A DNA stretch of 64,000 nt from an uncultured Acholeplasma sp. (GTDB lineage: Bacteria > Bacillota_I > Bacilli_A > Acholeplasmatales > Acholeplasmataceae): contig CALMNM010000154.1 in NCBI GenBank assembly GCA_937868795.1, forward strand, positions 1 through 64,000, given 5' to 3'. The notes below the pieces were generated by a model, which searched no databases, was not told where the DNA came from, and was given only the letters and a program-made list of their open reading frames with translations. Made by a program: the position numbers and the translations under genes. Below are positions 45,608 to 54,400 of the stretch, piece after piece (the stretch's first letter is position 1; each line of letters begins with the position of its first letter).

Positions 45608-45958
45608 ATGGCATTTCAATCGATTGAAGATTATCGTGCAACGCTAACTGAAGAACAAGGATGGTGGTTTGATCATGTCAGTGATTATGTCAAAAAGACA
45701 TATCCATCTTATCCATTTGTCCTTTTCTATCAGCGCCCCATGTTTAAAATTAAACCTAAATTGTTTTTAATGCTCGGTGGTGGAGCTCATCATTTCTCGA
45801 TTTATACGACTGACTTTGACTATGTCAACCAGTGGAAAACAAAGAAAATACCAGGGCTCAAATTTGGAAAATCTGCTGTTTTATTTCCCTTAGATAAAAA
45901 AGAGATGATTACATTAGCATATCAGATGTGTGATGAGGTTATTCAGCGAGCGAACTAA
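45608..45958 (+). CDS. DUF1801-like protein
   Basis: A 116-residue soluble protein resembling the DUF1801/YdhG group (single domain, YDYRATLTEEQ-type N-terminal helix, YQRPMFKIKPKLFLMLGGGAHHFSIYT, then IPGLKFGKSAVLFPLDKKE and a C-terminal helix). Function of that group is not established; some are called iron chaperones. Own promoter and AAGAAGG ribosome site. tRNA-Lys follows from its own promoter. Confidence 0.6.
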   Translation: MAFQSIEDYRATLTEEQGWWFDHVSDYVKKTYPSYPFVLFYQRPMFKIKPKLFLMLGGGAHHFSIYTTDFDYVNQWKTKKIPGLKFGKSAVLFPLDKKEMITLAYQMCDEVIQRAN

Positions 45959-46002
45959 ACATTTTGATGATTTTAAAAATCGATTTTTTATGTCATAAAG
46001 AC

Positions 46003-46030
46003 TTGCAATTTTATCATGATATGCTATAAT
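46003..46030 (+). promoter_or_regulatory. Promoter of tRNA-Lys
   Basis: TTGCAA (46003-46008), 16 bases, TATAAT (46025-46030) with extended TG. The tRNA begins 22 bases after the -10. Confidence 0.85.
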
Positions 46031-46051
46031 AACACATGCACGGCTAAACAT

Positions 46052-46127
46052 GCCTCCTTAGCTCAGCTGGCAGAGCAACTGACTCTTAATCAGTGGGTCC
46101 ACGGTTCGATCCCGTGAGGGGGTACCA
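46052..46127 (+). tRNA. tRNA-Lys (CTT)
   Basis: A 76-base tRNA with encoded CCA. Acceptor GCCTCCT pairs with AGGGGGT (two G-U pairs), D stem GCTC/GAGC, anticodon stem ACTGA/TCAGT with loop CTCTTAA (anticodon CTT), T stem CACGG/CCGTG with TTCGATC. Reads AAG. Confidence 0.96.
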
Positions 46128-46138
46128 TCGAAGATAAA

Positions 46139-46166
46139 AGCACATCGCAGGATGTGCTATTTTTTT
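46139..46166 (+). terminator. Terminator of tRNA-Lys
   Basis: AGCACATC-GCAG-GATGTGCT (46139-46158) followed by a run of Ts; convergent with the next gene. Confidence 0.92.
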
Positions 46167-46894
46167 CTTACGTTGATAGAGATAGGATAATGATCACTTA
46201 GATAAATCGATTCCTTCTTATGATGATGAACGTTTGACCCCTCAATCACCCAAGCATCAGATAAAAAGATATAATCGATCGGTTGTCCTTTGATTTGATC
46301 ACTAAACCCATGGAAGGTCAACGGGGGTACTTCCATCGCATCATAGAGCGTTTGATGCGATTCTTTTAAAAATGATATCGTGCGTGAATCAGGATATTGA
46401 TTAAAATCCCCTGTAATCATGTAAGGAAGTTGATCTTTATTAATCAGTTGGATGATCTTCATTAAATATTCTGCTTGTTGATGACATACATCATCACTCG
46501 CATAATCCAAATGCGTATTAAAGAAGTAAAAGGGAAAGCTTCCCCCAATCTTTGCATAAGTAACGATCCTTGGAAAGTGGCTTCCTTTAATCGTCGACTC
46601 AACAAAGGGCGTATCTGTTAACCATAATGTTCCCTTATCCAAGATGGGTAAATGTTTATGAACCGCAATAGGCGTTCCTTCCCCACGCGAATCACGACCC
46701 TGATAAATCAATTGATATTCATGGCTCAATCCATCCACTAAATCTTTAAACATACCAGGACCTGCTTCTTGCATCCCAATAATGTCAAAGTTTTCATGTA
46801 AGATAAAATCAATCATTGAATCCTTGCGATATGCCCATGAACGCTGCCCATCCACTGGTACATCAATACGTAAATTTATACTTGCTATCTGCAT
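46157..46894 (-). CDS. Endonuclease/exonuclease/phosphatase-family protein
   Basis: About 245 residues of the EEP fold. Metal and catalytic motifs: ASINLRID near the start, GMQEAGPGM, FNTHLDYAS, ITGDFNQYPDS, QPIDYIFLSD and SDHYPISIN. Short, signal-free members of this type are usually phosphodiesterases or nucleases of unknown target. ATG 46894 follows AGGTGATGAAA; in-frame ATG and GTG lie 6 and 9 bases earlier. Confidence 0.88.
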   Translation of the reverse strand: MQIASINLRIDVPVDGQRSWAYRKDSMIDFILHENFDIIGMQEAGPGMFKDLVDGLSHEYQLIYQGRDSRGEGTPIAVHKHLPILDKGTLWLTDTPFVESTIKGSHFPRIVTYAKIGGSFPFYFFNTHLDYASDDVCHQQAEYLMKIIQLINKDQLPYMITGDFNQYPDSRTISFLKESHQTLYDAMEVPPLTFHGFSDQIKGQPIDYIFLSDAWVIEGSNVHHHKKESIYLSDHYPISINVRKK

Positions 46895-46936
46895 TTTCAT
46901 CACCTAAACCTATTGTAGCATTAACGATGATGAATA

Positions 46937-46967
46937 ATAAAAAAGATGTCCTTATTTTAGACATCTT
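46937..46967 (-). terminator. Terminator of the small secreted protein gene
   Basis: AAGATGTC and GACATCTT, 9-base loop (46943-46967), TTTTTT following on the minus strand. Confidence 0.88.
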
Positions 46968-46988
46968 GAAATATTTTTTTTACTTTGA

Positions 46989-47306
46989 TTAGCTGACATT
47001 GACCGTCAAACTTAATGTTTGTTCGATATAGACTGCGACATAAACTAAATCTGCATTCGGCATTTCATCTGGAAGTTCTCCACTCCATCCCACGAAGAGA
47101 TAACCGGGACGTTCTGGACCTTCAGGAAGGACAAAATCAGAAAGGTTAGCACCAGCTGCTAGATGTTCGCTATAAACGACATTGCCAAGATGATCTTCAA
47201 AGGAAATCTTTTGAATATCTACAGACGTTGCATGTGTCTTTGATACTTCAAGAACAAAGGTCATTGCAGCAAGTAGCATCGTTAATGTCATGATGATATA
47301 TTTCAT
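46989..47306 (-). CDS. Small secreted protein with InlB-repeat-like segment
   Basis: A 105-residue exported protein: signal peptide 1-25 (cleavage near THATS), then one copy of a motif like the bacterial Listeria-Bacteroides (InlB B) repeat: VSFEDHLGNVVYSE-type strand, PERPGYLFVGWSGELPDEM and VYVAVYIE. Such repeats are normally found in strings on large surface proteins; a stand-alone single copy is unusual. Own terminator. Function unknown. Confidence 0.7.
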   Translation of the reverse strand: MKYIIMTLTMLLAAMTFVLEVSKTHATSVDIQKISFEDHLGNVVYSEHLAAGANLSDFVLPEGPERPGYLFVGWSGELPDEMPNADLVYVAVYIEQTLSLTVNVS

Positions 47307-47388
47307 AGTATAGTGCTCCTTTCATCAATTTCATATTCATTATACGTAGAATCTCTTACGGTGAAATAACGTGTTTCTTACGTATTTA

Positions 47389-47862
47389 TTAAATCGTTTC
47401 TCGGAAAATCATTCGTGTCAAATGTTGTTTGATATTGCGAATGGATTTCGAAGACTCATAGAATGACAACTGTTCATCAAGCCAAATTAGATTCGATTCT
47501 TTGACTTTATGCTCGATCATTTTTTTTGAAAGTTCATGATACCGGCGATCATCAATTAACACGCAATGAAATCCATCAGATGTCGATTGACAAATCGCTT
47601 GTGTGCGAATGTAGTCGTTTGTCTTTTCACATCTTAGTCGGATCATGGTATCAAAAGGCTGCTTAAGTGATTGTTCAGAAAAATATTGAAACTTTCGATA
47701 ATCGTATTTATGAATCCATAATCTCATTTGTTCACTATTCAGTATAATTTCATTGGGTGCGTCGTGATTCGTTTGACAGGCATGAGAGGGATGCAAAAAA
47801 AGTTCACCCTTATGATGATTGTAGACTAAGTAAAAATCCCAACTAACGTTAAGCGTCTGCAT
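47389..47862 (-). CDS. Unknown soluble protein
   Basis: About 157 residues with no signal peptide or membrane segment. ATG 47862 follows GGAGGGG; the frame to 47895 would cover the ribosome site. Contains two cysteines spaced far apart and many aromatic residues; the C-terminal third is basic and helical (SIRNIKQHLTRMIFRE). I do not recognise it. It lies just downstream of the response-regulator gene but beyond a terminator. Confidence 0.6.
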   Translation of the reverse strand: MQTLNVSWDFYLVYNHHKGELFLHPSHACQTNHDAPNEIILNSEQMRLWIHKYDYRKFQYFSEQSLKQPFDTMIRLRCEKTNDYIRTQAICQSTSDGFHCVLIDDRRYHELSKKMIEHKVKESNLIWLDEQLSFYESSKSIRNIKQHLTRMIFRETI

Positions 47863-47947
47863 CGTATCCCCTCCAAGATGCTTATAGTCTACCAAAAAGA
47901 GTTTACGAGTCTATGACAGAATTATTAAGTATTTCTTAAATAAAAAA

Positions 47948-47968
47948 AGAGAGTTGCATTTACTCTCT
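47948..47968 (-). terminator. Terminator of the response-regulator gene
   Basis: AGAGAGT-TGCATTT-ACTCTCT (47948-47968) followed by seven Ts on the minus strand. Confidence 0.9.
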
Positions 47969-47977
47969 TCAATCGTT

Positions 47978-48667
47978 TTATTCTTGACCCAATTTATAGC
48001 CAAATCCCCACATGGTTAACACAATCTTAGGATGGGATGGATCGTCTTCAATTTTCTCTCTTAGGCGACGAATGTGGACGTTGATCACATTGTCATTATA
48101 ATAATACTCTTCACCCCATACCGTACGATACATCTGTTGTTTAGAGAACGTCTGGTCAGGATGCGTCACGAGTAACTTCAAGATTTCAAATTCTTTGAGT
48201 GTTAATTCCAGTAATTTACCATCTTTTTTGACTTCAAAAGTACTTAAATTGATGTTCAGTGGTCCGATATCGATCACACTCTTATGTTCTTTTTCATGAG
48301 ATTTTTGTGAACGTCTAAGCACTGCTTTGACTCTTGCGACAAGTTCTAACATAGAAAATGGTTTGGATAGATAATCATCAGCGCCTAATCCTAAATTAAT
48401 CGCTTTTTCGACATCGGTATCTTTTGTTGAAATAATGATCACAGGGACATCACCCTTTGATCGGATATGTTTTAAGACCTCTTCCCCATTCTTCAAAGGC
48501 AACATCAAATCAAGTAAAACACAATCATAGTCCACAGCATCAAACTGCTTGATGGCATCTTCTCCATTGAATACGGCTTTGACATCAAACATTTCTTCTT
48601 TCAGTTTGGCTTCAATGCTTCGGCTGACGAGGATGTTATCTTCGACGATTAGAATTTTTTGTGACAT
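47978..48667 (-). CDS. OmpR/PhoB-family response regulator, orphan
   Basis: About 229 residues. Receiver domain (1-120): acidic pocket ED in LIVEDNILV, phospho-acceptor Asp in CVLLDLMLPLK, Thr/Ser in IIISTKDTD and Lys in YLSKPFSM. C-terminal winged helix (about 130-229) with LTLKEFEILKLLVTHPDQTFSKQQMYRTVWGEEY and VHIRRLREKIEDDP. No histidine kinase gene is adjacent. ATG 48667 after GAGGTGCCTT; the promoter has an extended -10 at 48717-48712. Confidence 0.92.
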   Translation of the reverse strand: MSQKILIVEDNILVSRSIEAKLKEEMFDVKAVFNGEDAIKQFDAVDYDCVLLDLMLPLKNGEEVLKHIRSKGDVPVIIISTKDTDVEKAINLGLGADDYLSKPFSMLELVARVKAVLRRSQKSHEKEHKSVIDIGPLNINLSTFEVKKDGKLLELTLKEFEILKLLVTHPDQTFSKQQMYRTVWGEEYYYNDNVINVHIRRLREKIEDDPSHPKIVLTMWGFGYKLGQE

Positions 48668-48711
48668 AAGGCACCTCTTCTTCAATTATGATGAAAGCTT
48701 ATTCTATTTTT

Positions 48712-48717
48712 ATTATA
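48712..48717 (-). promoter_or_regulatory. Extended -10 promoter of the response regulator
   Basis: Minus-strand TATAAT preceded by TGG; it lies downstream of the small RNA terminator, so the two are separate transcripts. Confidence 0.55.
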
Positions 48718-48741
48718 CCATCAAGTAAGATAAAGAAGATT

Positions 48742-48857
48742 AAAAAAAATGCCTTGACCGCAGGGGGGGCGCGGACAAGGCGACTGAGAATCAGTTAAAC
48801 GACAAGAACACCCTAAAGGGGTGAAACTCATCATATTGTTTAAAGGAATCTCAGGTA
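48742..48857 (-). ncRNA. Candidate structured small RNA, about 115 nt
   Basis: An independent transcription unit in a gene-free gap. Promoter: TTGTTT (48890-48885), 16 bases, TATAAT (48868-48863). The RNA would start near 48857 and fold into an outer stem CUGAGA/UCUCAG (48854-48849 with 48789-48784), an inner UUAAAC/GUUUAA pairing and a hairpin CACCC/GGGUG (48823-48819 with 48813-48809). It ends in a terminator, GCCUUG/CAAGGC plus CCGC/GCGG (48751-48781), whose loop holds seven consecutive C, then eight U. It matches no family I recognise (not tmRNA, RNase P, SRP or 6S). C-rich loops in Gram-positive sRNAs often pair with Shine-Dalgarno sites. Confidence 0.6.
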
Positions 48858-48862
48858 CTTTC

Positions 48863-48890
48863 ATTATATATGATTTATCCAAAAAAACAA
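48863..48890 (-). promoter_or_regulatory. Promoter of the small RNA
   Basis: TTGTTT-16-TATAAT on the minus strand, just behind the LacI-gene terminator. Confidence 0.6.
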
Positions 48891-48918
48891 GGACTTCACA
48901 TAAAAGTGTTCTTCAAAA

Positions 48919-48941
48919 AAGAAAAGCCTGTTGCACAGGCT
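48919..48941 (-). terminator. Terminator of the LacI-family gene
   Basis: AGCCTG-TTGCA-CAGGCT (48925-48941) followed by TTTTCTTTTTT on the minus strand. Confidence 0.9.
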
Positions 48942-48950
48942 ACTTTCGCA

Positions 48951-49952
48951 TTACTTACGTTTTCGACACGAATCTCTAACGATAATTTCGGTGTCAACGA
49001 TGATCGGATCAATCTTTCTCACTTTGCCTTCAATCATCCCGAGGAGTGTCTCGCATGCGAGTTCTCCAAAGGCTTCGTAATCCTGACGAATGGTGGTCAG
49101 TTTCGGGGTGACGATCTCACACACTTGCAGATCATCAAATCCGATCACGGATACATCACCTGGAACAGAAAAACCGTGATTATTAAGATAATTAATGGCT
49201 CCAATTGCCATGAGATCAGACACCGAACAAACAGCTTCAGGAAGTCCAAATTCTTCAAAGATCATTTTCATGGTCATATAGCCTTCTTCGTAACTATATT
49301 TTTCGTTTGATCTTTCGGCTAAATAGAGGGGTTCAAGTCCTTTTTCGTGAATAAAATCTAGATAAGCGCGTAAACGTTCACGTCCAATAAAATTGGTATA
49401 AGAACCGTTGATAAAAGCGATACGCTTATGGCCTAAATCATAAAGATACTTGCAAGAACGCTTGATCGAATGATAGGAATCCGAAAAAATGGAATTGGGT
49501 CCCTTTTCAGTTGGGTCTAAAGTTAAAACAGCAAGTTGGCTCTGATAAAGCTTGTGAATGGCTTCAATATTATCCCCACCTGAAACGACGAGTACTGCAT
49601 CGACGTTTTTTGATTGACAATGTCTTAAGTAATCAAGACCGCTGTCGGTATTGTGGGATAACAATAAAATATCATAACCTTTAGATTCGATATTTTTACG
49701 GAAGGCTTCAAGCACACTAGAGAAAAAGAGATTCTTAAGACCGTACTGTACTTCATACACAACGCCTACCGTATTTGAGCGCTTGCGCACCAAACTTTGT
49801 GCCGTCGCATTGGGCATGTAGCCAAGTTCATCGGCAATATCAATAATTCTTTTTCTTGTTTTCTCACTGATTTCTGTATAACCATTTAATGCTTTTGATA
49901 CGGTTGAGATTGAAACTTTCGAAAGTTTCGCGATTTCATCGATGGTAACCAT
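48951..49952 (-). CDS. LacI-family regulator of the glucan locus
   Basis: About 333 residues. LacI-type HTH at the start (VTIDEIAKLSKVSISTVSKALNGYTEISEKTRKRI) with the hinge LGYMPNATAQSLVRKRSNTVGVV, then the periplasmic-binding-like sugar domain (GHKRIAFINGS, SVIGFDDLQVCEIVTPKLTTIRQDYEAFG). Start taken at ATG 49952 (an ATG directly before it, 49955, is equally possible) after GGAAGTGAA. Last gene of the carbohydrate locus, so it probably represses or activates the operon in response to glucan oligosaccharides or a phosphorylated sugar. Confidence 0.9.
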   Translation of the reverse strand: MVTIDEIAKLSKVSISTVSKALNGYTEISEKTRKRIIDIADELGYMPNATAQSLVRKRSNTVGVVYEVQYGLKNLFFSSVLEAFRKNIESKGYDILLLSHNTDSGLDYLRHCQSKNVDAVLVVSGGDNIEAIHKLYQSQLAVLTLDPTEKGPNSIFSDSYHSIKRSCKYLYDLGHKRIAFINGSYTNFIGRERLRAYLDFIHEKGLEPLYLAERSNEKYSYEEGYMTMKMIFEEFGLPEAVCSVSDLMAIGAINYLNNHGFSVPGDVSVIGFDDLQVCEIVTPKLTTIRQDYEAFGELACETLLGMIEGKVRKIDPIIVDTEIIVRDSCRKRK

Positions 49953-50013
49953 CATTTCACTTCCAGTCCACAAGTATTGTAGCAAATCGACGTAGTAAAT
50001 GTCGATATTTTAA

Positions 50014-50045
50014 AGAAAATTTACGAATAATGAACGAAATTTTCT
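50014..50045 (-). terminator. AT-rich hairpin after the GH30 gene
   Basis: AGAAAATTT (50014-50022) and AAATTTTCT (50037-50045) with a 14-base loop and a short T run on the minus strand. Too GC-poor to be certain; an ATCGAC/GTCGAT inverted repeat (about 49986-50006) lies next to it and could be a LacI-type operator. Confidence 0.35.
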
Positions 50046-50047
50046 CA

Positions 50048-51376
50048 TTAGTTGATGATTAATGTGACGATGGAGTGGGGTTCAAGATGAATGACTTTAC
50101 TCTTTGAATCAAGAACCAAAGAGATACTATGGTGATTTGAGGTCTCATTTTGGATAACAACGATGAGTTCTTGATCAGGATTTTGATATGAAACAGAATA
50201 GACGCCTTGAGGTAGATTCATCACAGATGAAATACGTTTTGCATGTTCCTTAAGATATCTAGAAAAATGACCAATGTAATAATATGAAGAGTTAATGATG
50301 ATTTCTTTTGTTTTTCGATCATAAAGAATGGGGGCATCACAGTAGTTTTTAACGTGGTTTGGCCCGCCTTCTTCATTCAGAATCAAATTCCAATCAATCC
50401 AACCCTCAACGTGATTGTTGAAATCACCGATGATATTTCGGCCATAGCGTTCACCGGTATTCCATGCATGCGGCTTAGGGCCTCCCTCGATACAACCTTC
50501 CGTAAATACGAGATGTTTATCGGGGAAAAGTGATTTGACAATCGATAGATTTTCAAAGGCTTCACTCACATACCAGTGGTGCGCAATCCCCCAAAGATAT
50601 TTGTTAGCCTTTTGATCTGAAAGCATTGTATTTGCTCTGGGGATGATGATATCACGATTATGATCCCATCCTAAGATTTTTAGCTCAGGATCAAAGGTAT
50701 GAAGGGTGGGTCCTAAGTAATCTTTTACGAAATCACGTTCTTCTTCCGCCGAATAGATACAAGAATCCCAGGTCTGTACGGCTTGAGGTTCATTTTGAAT
50801 CGTGACGGCCCAAAAAGGAATACCGCGCGATTTCATTTCAGATAAATATTTGACAAAATAATTCGCCCATGTTTGACGATACTTAGCAAGCAGTGATCCT
50901 CCGTGATTCATTTCTTGATTTGTTTTCATCCATGCAGGTGGTGACCATGGGGATGCAAGCAATTTTAACTTTTTTTGATACACCATAGCTTTTTTAATCA
51001 TAGGAACAACAAACTGGTCTTCTCTTGAAAGATCAAATGTGTTTAATGTTTCATCATGATCAGCTACATAGGTATAATTCCCTAGGGCAAAATCTGAACT
51101 ATGAATCGCTGTGCGACCCATGGTGTAATTCAACCCTTCCTTGGAGAAATATTTTTGGATAACTTCGTGTTGTTGATCAACCGATAGTTCAAAAAAAGTA
51201 TACGCTGCAGCTTCAGTAAAAGCCCCACCAAATCCGATATGTGATTGATAGGTGATCTTTGGATTTAAAACGATCATTGGATAGTTGGATTCAACACCTT
51301 GATCAAAGTGTTCAGTGGGGTGCTGATGCCACCGTTCTAAAGTATCTCTGGCTGTTTGTATTTTAGTTATTTGCAT
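50048..51376 (-). CDS. GH30 glycoside hydrolase, cytoplasmic
   Basis: About 442 residues of glycoside hydrolase family 30 ((beta/alpha)8 barrel plus C-terminal beta domain). Motifs: IGFGGAFTEAAAYTF, ASPWSPPAWMKTNQEM, acid/base Glu196 in VTIQNEPQAVQTW and nucleophile Glu293 in LVFTEGCIEGG. No signal peptide, so it works inside on imported sugars. Family activities include beta-1,6-glucanase, beta-glucosidase and glucosylceramidase; next to a beta-1,3-glucan phosphorylase, removal of beta-1,6 branches or side glucoses is the most sensible role. ATG 51376 follows GGAGGATCAT. Confidence 0.9.
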   Translation of the reverse strand: MQITKIQTARDTLERWHQHPTEHFDQGVESNYPMIVLNPKITYQSHIGFGGAFTEAAAYTFFELSVDQQHEVIQKYFSKEGLNYTMGRTAIHSSDFALGNYTYVADHDETLNTFDLSREDQFVVPMIKKAMVYQKKLKLLASPWSPPAWMKTNQEMNHGGSLLAKYRQTWANYFVKYLSEMKSRGIPFWAVTIQNEPQAVQTWDSCIYSAEEERDFVKDYLGPTLHTFDPELKILGWDHNRDIIIPRANTMLSDQKANKYLWGIAHHWYVSEAFENLSIVKSLFPDKHLVFTEGCIEGGPKPHAWNTGERYGRNIIGDFNNHVEGWIDWNLILNEEGGPNHVKNYCDAPILYDRKTKEIIINSSYYYIGHFSRYLKEHAKRISSVMNLPQGVYSVSYQNPDQELIVVIQNETSNHHSISLVLDSKSKVIHLEPHSIVTLIIN

Positions 51377-51450
51377 ATGATCCTCCATCGATTTATCCAT
51401 ATGAAAATGACATGGATGACAATCAAAACTTGTTGTGTCTTATCTTGGTG

Positions 51451-54400
51451 TTATTTTGACTTTAATATGACACGTACGCGATCAAAATGACCACGTCTTA
51501 TCTGTTCTGCAAGATGACCATCGACAGTGGATCCCTGAATCGTCACTAAATCAAAAGCATTTGACAGTTGATATTCGACTGGCTCAAGGCCATCAAACGT
51601 ATCCTTAAGTTCAGGATTGACGACAGTGATATTCACTTTATTAAATAATTTAAAGGATACTTCATGATGATCATCAAAGAAATCCTTCGTTAAGATCGGT
51701 TGAACTCTAAACTTCAATACTTGATCTTCAAATGTGAAAAGCTTCTTCCCGGTCATCATAAGGATCATGAGGGTGATTGCTTCTGAGGTTGTCCCTGTGA
51801 GACGAGCGACAAAAGCGCGACCATGATTCTTTGGATTAGGATTATTTGATGTCGCGATAAATGAAGCATTTTCTAAGGGGCTTCTACCATAGACTTCAGG
51901 ATCCATAAACGGAGGCATCGCCGTTTTCATATCGATAAAATACTCTTTATAGAGACCGCTCTTGATTAAACTGATTAAGTATTTGTAAGACATGTGCATA
52001 AAGCACGCTTCACGTTCTAACCAACCTTTAGTAAAGGCACGTGCACGTCCAATTTCAAGTGTTTCGTCATCAAGTGGATTTGATGTTAGGTATAGACCAA
52101 GTTTTTGATCATACATCTCGGTTTGTTTAATTTTGTCATAAATGATCTTGGCTTCATCGTGGTCGTGTAACTGTTTTAAGTAAGTCGCTGGAGCTTCTAA
52201 ATAGAAGGGGAGCATTCTCACTTTCCAGGAACGAACGGTCACAGTAGGATAACCTAATTCAGGATGTCTTTTCTCGTTTACTTGATAGTCAAAAGCTTCA
52301 TAGGATAGATAGGTTGGTAAAATGCCATCGCCCATGTTTTTTGCCTTAGTTAAGCCCTTTTCAATCGCCTTTTTCATCATAATCAGCCCATGGATAAGTT
52401 CATTTTTTGCGATTTTCAAAGGCTGTGGATCGAGGAAAAATTTCGTATCACGATCAAATGCTTCGCGTAAATCTTGTAGATAATCATAACCAAAATCGAC
52501 ACCTGCGACAATATCCTTAAAGAATTGTGCAATGCGTGTAGGGACTAAGAATTGTTCGTCATAAAGCTGTGGCAACCATTCGAGCATGCGATCAACCAAC
52601 CGCTTCAATGTGATGGTTTCGGTGAGTCCAGAACCGAAAATCGCGGGTAAACCATTCATAGCATCGTTCCAGCCTGGTTTTTCGCTATCCATCATCATCC
52701 CCATACCCTCAGGGTCTAAACTGGTAAATTTGATGGATGCTAAATGAATCAGTTTGGTTAAAAGTGTGACCCGAATCGTCTCACCGTGTGAACTCTTGTG
52801 GAAGTTGGTTTGATTGACAGCAAGTTTTGCTCTATCGATTTTTTCTTGGTCATGGTATAGTGGACCGAGTTGACGGACTTCACCTTTTGGTGTCATCACA
52901 TATTTGATCGAGCGAGGATAAACCGAAACATGATTTTGATAAAAACGATATTCAGGACTTAACAGGAGTTTATCTAAGCGATCCGGGAATACATTTAAAT
53001 AGGATTCAATCAAATCCATGTTATAGATCCAGTGATCACTCCAGTAACCTGTTCCATAGACAGATTGAATTTCTTGTGTCGCATAAGAAAGAACGTGGGT
53101 TAAGAAACGTTCTTTATCCACAGATAATCCAATCTTATAATGATCCACATCTGTCATCAATTTACCAGGAGTAAATGATTTCTTTAGGATATTTTCGACG
53201 CGATCTTGATGTGAGGTCACGAGTTTTAAGATATCGGGTAAATCCTCATGACTAATCTTTAGTTTGCTTCCTTGGATCGTTAAAGGATTATGTCCATCGA
53301 GCTGAATAAGGTCCATGAACTGACGAATATTAAATAGTTGTGCTTCAGGAACAAAATAGACGTCATTACGACGGTTTTGATTGACATCGCGATACGAACC
53401 ATTACCTTGTGAAAAGTATGCGGGTTCAACAAAATAATTGTTGTACTCTCTTTCCATATCCCCATGAATTCTTGAGTAAATATGGTAAATAATCTCATGG
53501 TCTTTTCCTTTAAAGACAAGAGGATAACCTCCACGTAATAAATTATCAAGGAAGCTTTGTTTTAAATACGCATCAAATGTCTTATATCGTGTAGATACAT
53601 CCATCGGTGAAGTGACTTCTTCACCTAATGTCATGGCAAATGCTTCAAGTTTTTCAAAATACTCAAAACTGAGGGTTGTTTCAAGTTCATGCAATTCTTC
53701 GAGGTGATTCGCTTTTCCGAAGAGTGTATAAAACGTATACTGGTCCTTTAGTTCAATGGATGCAGCAGAAAAACCACTCATAAGTTGGTTGACTGTGACT
53801 TGATCTTCTAGTAATAGATGAGATAATCCGGTATCTTTAAATACCTTGGGTTCACGAAGTGACATCTCATAACCAAAGATCAAGGAAGGATCAAAGATGA
53901 CGTCAAGTTTTTCTTGTTCTTGATTGATCGACACGTAAAAATTGCCCTGTTCAACCCCTTCAACCTCTGCAGTATCTTCGGTGGTTGAGCGATTTTTTAA
54001 TAGCGGCATCTTTCTTTCTTGATTAAAGACATCAAACCAAGCAACCGCTAAATTGCTCATGTTTTTGATCATGAATTGGTTGGTCCCATAAGGCCACATC
54101 GTTGCTAAACCATCGACGAGTTCAATTGTTCTTTTGTCTTTTCTTAAATTTTTGAGTGATACTTTTCGGATTAATCCTGGATAAGGCTGGTTCGTGACGT
54201 TAAAATATTTAACTGTCACTTCGAGATCATCAAAAACTTCTTTAATCCCTACAGCATTCGTTTCAATCCACATTTGACGTGGATTATCTTGTGTGGAACT
54301 AAATGGTTCATGATAGCGTCCATCGACTTTAATAAATGTGCGAAATCCATCGATTTCTGTCCGTCGATACGCCATATTGGCTGGACTAAAATCCAAAATC

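Noticed and set aside
48742-48857. Small RNA considered as 6S RNA, SRP RNA, tmRNA or a riboswitch of the response regulator
   Set aside because: No SRP GGUCAGG-type loop or tmRNA ends, too short for 6S, and the response regulator has its own promoter after the terminator, so it is not an attenuator leader in any obvious way.
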